Under the pieces are notes generated by a model that searched no databases, had not been told where the DNA came from, and saw only the letters and a program-made list of their open reading frames with translations. A stretch of 64,000 bases of DNA, taken from an uncultured Mucilaginibacter sp. (GTDB taxonomy: Bacteria; Bacteroidota; Bacteroidia; Sphingobacteriales; Sphingobacteriaceae). The stretch covers positions 165,730-229,729 of the forward strand of contig CAJYJH010000010.1 of the NCBI GenBank assembly GCA_913775265.1. The letters run 5' to 3'. The position numbers were made by a program, and so were the translations under genes. The first letter of the stretch is position 1; the number at the start of each line of letters is the position of its first letter. Positions 60,520 to 64,000 of this stretch are shown one piece after another.

Positions 60520-61746
60520 TTGAACACCTCGATTTATATAGCGCAACGATATCTTTTTTCGCGTAAAAAGATGCACGCCATCAATATTATTTCGGGCATA
60601 TCCATGCTGGGTGTTTTTGTGGGTAGTGCAGCGCTGGTTATTATTTTGTCGGTATTTAACGGTTTCGAAAAGGTTATCCTTTCGTTATACAGCAACTTTA
60701 CGCCTGAGATTAAAATAGAACCGGCTCAGGGCAAAACCTTTGACCCAAACACGCCCTATTTTAAACAGCTCAGCCATAACGAAGCCCTTTTCTCTTATAC
60801 TCAAACCTTACAGGAAAAAGCCTTGATCCGTTACGGCGACCGCCAGTTTATCGGCACACTCCGCGGTGTAAGCAAGGATTTTTTAAAAAATCCGCAACTG
60901 GATAGCACCATACAAAACGGCTCATTTACCTTGGATGTTGCCGGCAACCCATTTGTGGTTATTGGCGCTACAGTACAAAATAGCTTAGGAGTAAACATTA
61001 ACAACCCTATGGCACAGCTGCAAATATACTCGCCGCGGCGTAAGGTAATTAACGCGGTAAACCCCGAAGATGAATTTGTAAGGCGGGGCATCAATGTGTC
61101 GGGCATTTTTTCTATTCAACAGGATTTTGATGACATTATAGTAGCTCCTTTGGCCTTTACCCGCGACTTGCTTGATGAGCCAACTGATGTTTCATCCATT
61201 GAGCTCAACTTTAAAAAAGGCACTAACCTTAACCAACAGCAAGAGGCTATTCAAGAAAACCTGGGAAGCGGCTTTTTGGTAAAAAACCGCTTTGAGCAAA
61301 ATACCGAGCTGTATAAAACCCTGAAAACCGAACGCTGGTCGGTATTTTTAATATTGGTTTTCATATTGATTATTGCCATTTTTAACATCATCGGCTCGCT
61401 AACTATGCTGGTGATTGATAAGCGGAAGGATATAGCCATCCTGACCAGCTTAGGTGCGGGGAAGCCGCTGATTCAGGGAATATTCTTTTTTGAAGGCATG
61501 ATGATTTCAGTTTCAGGATGTGTGCTGGGCATGCTGGCCGGGCTTATTTTTTGCGTATTGCAACAGCAATACGGCTTTATTAAAATGGGCGGACAAATGA
61601 TGGTGATTGATGCATACCCTATCCACTTAAAAATTAATGATTTTATTATCGTATTTTTAACCGTGAGCGGTATTGCTGTTATAGCTTCGGGTGTAAGTGC
61701 ACGCTTAAGCGTAAAAGGGTTAGACGAAATTAAACAGGATTTATAA
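60520..61746 (+). CDS. LolC/E-type ABC transporter permease (FtsX-like)
   Basis: 408 residues starting at TTG (MNTSIYIAQRYLFSRKKMHAINIISGISMLGVFVGSAALVIILSVFNGF). The start is unusual but needed, because the next ATG (MHAIN) would cut off the conserved N-terminal helix. There are four spans: one near 25-50, and three after 275 (VFLILVFILIIAIFNIIGSLTMLVI and two more), with a periplasmic domain between. It probably extracts lipoproteins from the inner membrane with an ATPase encoded elsewhere. Followed 9 nt later by a lipoprotein gene. Confidence 0.9.
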   Translation: MNTSIYIAQRYLFSRKKMHAINIISGISMLGVFVGSAALVIILSVFNGFEKVILSLYSNFTPEIKIEPAQGKTFDPNTPYFKQLSHNEALFSYTQTLQEKALIRYGDRQFIGTLRGVSKDFLKNPQLDSTIQNGSFTLDVAGNPFVVIGATVQNSLGVNINNPMAQLQIYSPRRKVINAVNPEDEFVRRGINVSGIFSIQQDFDDIIVAPLAFTRDLLDEPTDVSSIELNFKKGTNLNQQQEAIQENLGSGFLVKNRFEQNTELYKTLKTERWSVFLILVFILIIAIFNIIGSLTMLVIDKRKDIAILTSLGAGKPLIQGIFFFEGMMISVSGCVLGMLAGLIFCVLQQQYGFIKMGGQMMVIDAYPIHLKINDFIIVFLTVSGIAVIASGVSARLSVKGLDEIKQDL

Positions 61747-61751
61747 CTTTG
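61744..61751 (+). promoter_or_regulatory. -7 promoter element of the lipoprotein gene
   Basis: TAACTTTG, an exact TAnnTTTG, overlaps the permease stop codon and ends 4 nt before the ATG at 61756. Confidence 0.55.
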
Positions 61752-61755
61752 CAAC

Positions 61756-62124
61756 ATGCAGTACAGGTATGTAAAATTGATGATCGTGATGCTGGCAGCA
61801 GTTTGCTGCTCCTGTAAACGCAATGGTAAATCAAACGGCCAGGGTGAGGTTTTTAAAGGCCTTTACAGTTTCGGCCCTGAAATTAAATCGTTTAAAAACT
61901 GCGATGATACCCACGAATACTGGGTGGCCGATAGCTCGGCACAATTAGAGCTGCAATACTCACAAATGAACTTCGAGAAACCTTACGAGCCGGTATATGT
62001 GGAGGTAGAGGGCGAAAAAATACCGTCAGGCAATGATGGTCAGGGCTCGGAGTACGATAGCACTCTTGTTGTACGCAAAGTGCTTAAAATTACTAAAGAA
62101 ATACCGCAGGACTTGTGTAATTAA
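61756..62124 (+). CDS. Small lipoprotein of unknown function (NlpE-C-like)
   Basis: 122 residues. The signal KLMIVMLAAVCCSCKRN carries a lipobox (VCCSC). The mature part (GLYSFGPEIKSFKNCDDTHEYWVADSSAQLELQYSQ, then EPVYVEVEGEKI) fits the OB-like C-terminal domain of NlpE/copper-resistance lipoproteins in the F-x-x-C ... YWV pattern, but this is a weak match. It sits right after a lipoprotein-export permease and has its own promoter. Confidence 0.75.
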   Translation: MQYRYVKLMIVMLAAVCCSCKRNGKSNGQGEVFKGLYSFGPEIKSFKNCDDTHEYWVADSSAQLELQYSQMNFEKPYEPVYVEVEGEKIPSGNDGQGSEYDSTLVVRKVLKITKEIPQDLCN

Positions 62125-62255
62125 AGCCATCATCTCCTGTTGGTTTTACACAAAGCATACTTTATAGTACCTGCTTAAAACTAAACAGCCGTTTTTGGCT
62201 TTTAACACTTGAGCGTTTCGCTTTAACCTGTTTCACTCCCCTAAAAGAGATTACA

Positions 62256-62633
62256 ATGGAATCAAAACGTCAACAAAAATTTGCCGGTGTATTACAGCAA
62301 GACCTGGCCGCCATATTTCAGCGCGAAGGCATGAGCTTTTTACCTAATACACTGGTAACTATAACTAAGGTGCGTGTAACACCCGATTTAGCCATAGCCC
62401 GTGTATTTTTAAGTTTCTTTAACAATACCAATACGCAACAATCTTTACAAACCGTAAAGGCCCATGCTTCCGAAATCAGGTATAAGCTTGGCGCACGCAT
62501 TAAAGACCAGGTAAGGGTAATTCCACAGCTCGAGTTTTTTGTGGATGACACCAACGAGTACGTAGAGCGTATGGATAAGATTTTTGATAAAATAAGCAAA
62601 GAGCCACGCCAAAGCGAGGAAGGGCAAGAGTAA
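62256..62633 (+). CDS. rbfA: 30S ribosome-binding factor A
   Basis: 125 residues, normal length. RbfA helps 16S rRNA 5' end processing and cold adaptation by binding the small subunit. The KH-like fold shows KRQQKFAGVLQQDLAAIFQREG, the strand VTITKVRVTPDLAIARVFLSFF and IRYKLGARIKDQVRVIPQLEFFVDDTNEYVERMDKIFDKI with the AxG-type interruption of the KH motif. M23 peptidase gene follows 3 nt later. Confidence 0.94.
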   Translation: MESKRQQKFAGVLQQDLAAIFQREGMSFLPNTLVTITKVRVTPDLAIARVFLSFFNNTNTQQSLQTVKAHASEIRYKLGARIKDQVRVIPQLEFFVDDTNEYVERMDKIFDKISKEPRQSEEGQE

Positions 62634-62636
62634 GCC

Positions 62637-63344
62637 ATGGACAAGCACGGGCAGTTAGCCAGCTTTATACTCAACCATCCTGACCGTGTAGGCAAGGTAG
62701 TAGATATTGACCTGGCTAACGACTCCCTTTTGGCATTCGATTTTACCGAAAACAACTGTGAGCTTACAGCAGATGAAGTAAGCGACACACCAAGGTTTAG
62801 CGCTTGGGTAAATCGCAAGCTCTCACAAAGTGGTTGCCGTTACGGTATAGGCGGCTACTTTGAACACCGCACCCTGTATGCTCGCAGCAGCCTGTTTAAT
62901 ACTGCTGACTCAGAGGCTCGCCGTTTGCACTTAGGCATAGATATCTGGGGCCCGGCCGGAACGCCGGTTTATGCACCTTTAGCGGGTAAAGTACACAGCT
63001 CTCAGGATAACAATAATTTTGGTGATTACGGGCCGACTATTATCTTGGAACATGACTTAAACGGGCTCACTCTTTACAGCCTGTACGGCCATCTAAACCG
63101 CGCTTCATTACGAGGTTTAGCCATCGGCCAGCCGGTAGCTTTAAACCAGCAAATAGCTTATTTAGGCACCGAAGATGAAAATGGACAATGGCCACCACAC
63201 TTGCATTTTCAGTTGATGTTTGATATGCAGGGGTTAGCCGGAGATTATCCCGGCGTATGCAGGTACTCTGAAAAAGAAATCTATCAACAAAACATCCCCG
63301 ATCCGGATTTAATTTTACAATTCTCTAAAGCAACTATAATGTGA
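62637..63344 (+). CDS. M23-family metallopeptidase (LytM-type)
   Basis: 235 residues. The metal site is complete: HLGIDIWGPAGTPVYAPLAGKV (HxxxD) and PHLHFQLMF (HxH), with SLYGHLNRASL supplying the fourth His. The N-terminal 70 residues are a helper region without a clear signal peptide, so a cytoplasmic or unusual location is possible. Such enzymes cleave peptide cross-bridges or are inactive partners. It starts 3 nt after rbfA, thus shares its mRNA. Confidence 0.85.
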   Translation: MDKHGQLASFILNHPDRVGKVVDIDLANDSLLAFDFTENNCELTADEVSDTPRFSAWVNRKLSQSGCRYGIGGYFEHRTLYARSSLFNTADSEARRLHLGIDIWGPAGTPVYAPLAGKVHSSQDNNNFGDYGPTIILEHDLNGLTLYSLYGHLNRASLRGLAIGQPVALNQQIAYLGTEDENGQWPPHLHFQLMFDMQGLAGDYPGVCRYSEKEIYQQNIPDPDLILQFSKATIM

Positions 63345-63382
63345 TTAAACTGTTAGCGTTTTAATTAAGTAATTGATTTAAA

Positions 63383-64000
63383 ATGCTAAAAGCTTTCTCA
63401 TTAAACATATTGCTATTGGCTTGCTGTTGCTTCTCGGCAATGGCACAGCCCACATTTAAAGGCGGCGCATCCGCTTTAAACAGCTTTATTGCCAGCCATA
63501 TTATATACCCCGAATTTTCGAGCCAAAACTGTATTGAGGGCAATATTCAGGTAAGTTTTATTATCGATAAAAAAGGTAATGTAACCGGTGCACGGGTGCA
63601 GCAAGGGCCAGGTATCGATTTAGACGACGAAGCCCTTCGGGTGGTAAAGCTAACGTCAGGTAAATGGCAAATTCCAGCTAATTACAATAGTGCCGTTAGG
63701 GTGGTGCTACCTATACGATTTAGACCCGATTTTGCTAAATGCCAGCGCCGCACCACTGCTATGATGAGCATGGACCAGGCTATTGTAGCGTACCAGCGCC
63801 GCCAGGAGTTAGAGAACGCGGTTACTAATTATTACATCAATAAATATGCTGACAAGGCCGATCCGCAAAAAGAAAGCGAGATCAACAGTTTAAAAAAAGA
63901 ATTAGGCATCGACGAAGAACTTTGGAAAGACTTGTTGGATCAGGCTAACGAAAAATTAAAACAAGGCGATCAGGAAGGTGCTTGTAAAGACTGGAAATTC
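63383..64000 (+). CDS. Energy transducer TonB-domain protein (partial)
   Basis: The frame runs from ATG 63383 to the window edge (206 residues visible, no stop). The signal peptide is MLKAFSLNILLLACCCFSAMAQ, which is cleaved, unlike in true membrane-anchored TonB. A TonB C-terminal domain follows (FIASHIIYPEFSSQNCIEGNIQVSFIIDKKGNVTGARVQQGPGIDLDDEALRVV). The later part is charged helices. It is a soluble periplasmic or surface protein with a TonB fold; the role is unknown. Confidence 0.85.
   Translation, partial: MLKAFSLNILLLACCCFSAMAQPTFKGGASALNSFIASHIIYPEFSSQNCIEGNIQVSFIIDKKGNVTGARVQQGPGIDLDDEALRVVKLTSGKWQIPANYNSAVRVVLPIRFRPDFAKCQRRTTAMMSMDQAIVAYQRRQELENAVTNYYINKYADKADPQKESEINSLKKELGIDEELWKDLLDQANEKLKQGDQEGACKDWKF

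Overview
The window is a chromosomal piece of a Bacteroidota bacterium, most likely a Sphingobacteriaceae member (Mucilaginibacter/Pedobacter-like). The evidence is SurE and LpxB in one neighbourhood, a GldD gliding lipoprotein, many '-AQ' type signal peptides, LytTR/LytS signalling, ribosome-binding sites that are weak or absent, and many promoters with the Bacteroidota -7 element TAnnTTTG. Taxonomy is inferred from gene content only.

Left chromosomal part (1-18.9 kb): receiver-type response regulator and GT2 glycosyltransferase, surE, a PAS/HisKA-like protein without ATPase domain, a small membrane protein plus lpxB, small orphan genes, an MFS exporter, an M16 peptidase, a Tat-exported Gfo/Idh/MocA oxidoreductase, an M90 (MtfA-like) peptidase and tRNA-Ala(GGC). 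From 14.2 to 18.7 kb the sequence is decayed: a short-chain dehydrogenase pseudogene, a LytS/LytTR pair, a secreted NTF2-like protein and a lipoprotein broken by a stop and a frameshift.

Central part (18,886-42,075): an integrated mobilizable island in tRNA-Asn(GTT). A 45-bp perfect direct repeat of the tRNA 3' end marks both ends, a tyrosine recombinase sits just inside the left end, and identical arm-type repeats flank both ends. The mobility module has a BfmA/BtgA-like protein, a relaxase-like protein, an excisionase-like HTH protein and a hairpin-rich candidate oriT. No conjugation-pore genes are present, so it would need a helper. The cargo looks defensive: a type I restriction-modification operon (hsdR-hsdS-ATPase-nuclease-like-hsdM) with an embedded two-gene ATPase cassette and an HsdS carrying an extra C-terminal domain; a decayed HigB toxin with intact HigA; a HEPN protein; a Xre regulator; a PIN-domain protein; and a 1273-aa protein with a restriction-nuclease-like N-terminus and a degenerate STAND-like core at the right end.

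Right chromosomal part (42-64 kb): PfkB sugar kinase, GDPD-like phosphodiesterase, a tRNA-like RNA locus with its own terminator, Lrp regulator, Tex, ArsR/old-yellow-enzyme operon, PdhB, a DUF4153 membrane protein, subtilase, TPR protein, AI-2E-type permease, phosphosulfolactate synthase (ComA), AroE-GldD, an MBL hydrolase, a LolC/E-type permease, a lipoprotein, RbfA, M23 peptidase and the start of a TonB-domain protein.

The most interesting signals are (a) the island's defence cargo, above all the 1273-aa protein and the ATPase/nuclease-like pair inside the hsd operon; (b) the tRNA-like RNA at 44.5-44.65 kb whose downstream 64-nt block is duplicated at 7.4 kb behind an equally spaced promoter; and (c) a set of promoters placed so close to start codons that leaderless mRNAs are predicted.
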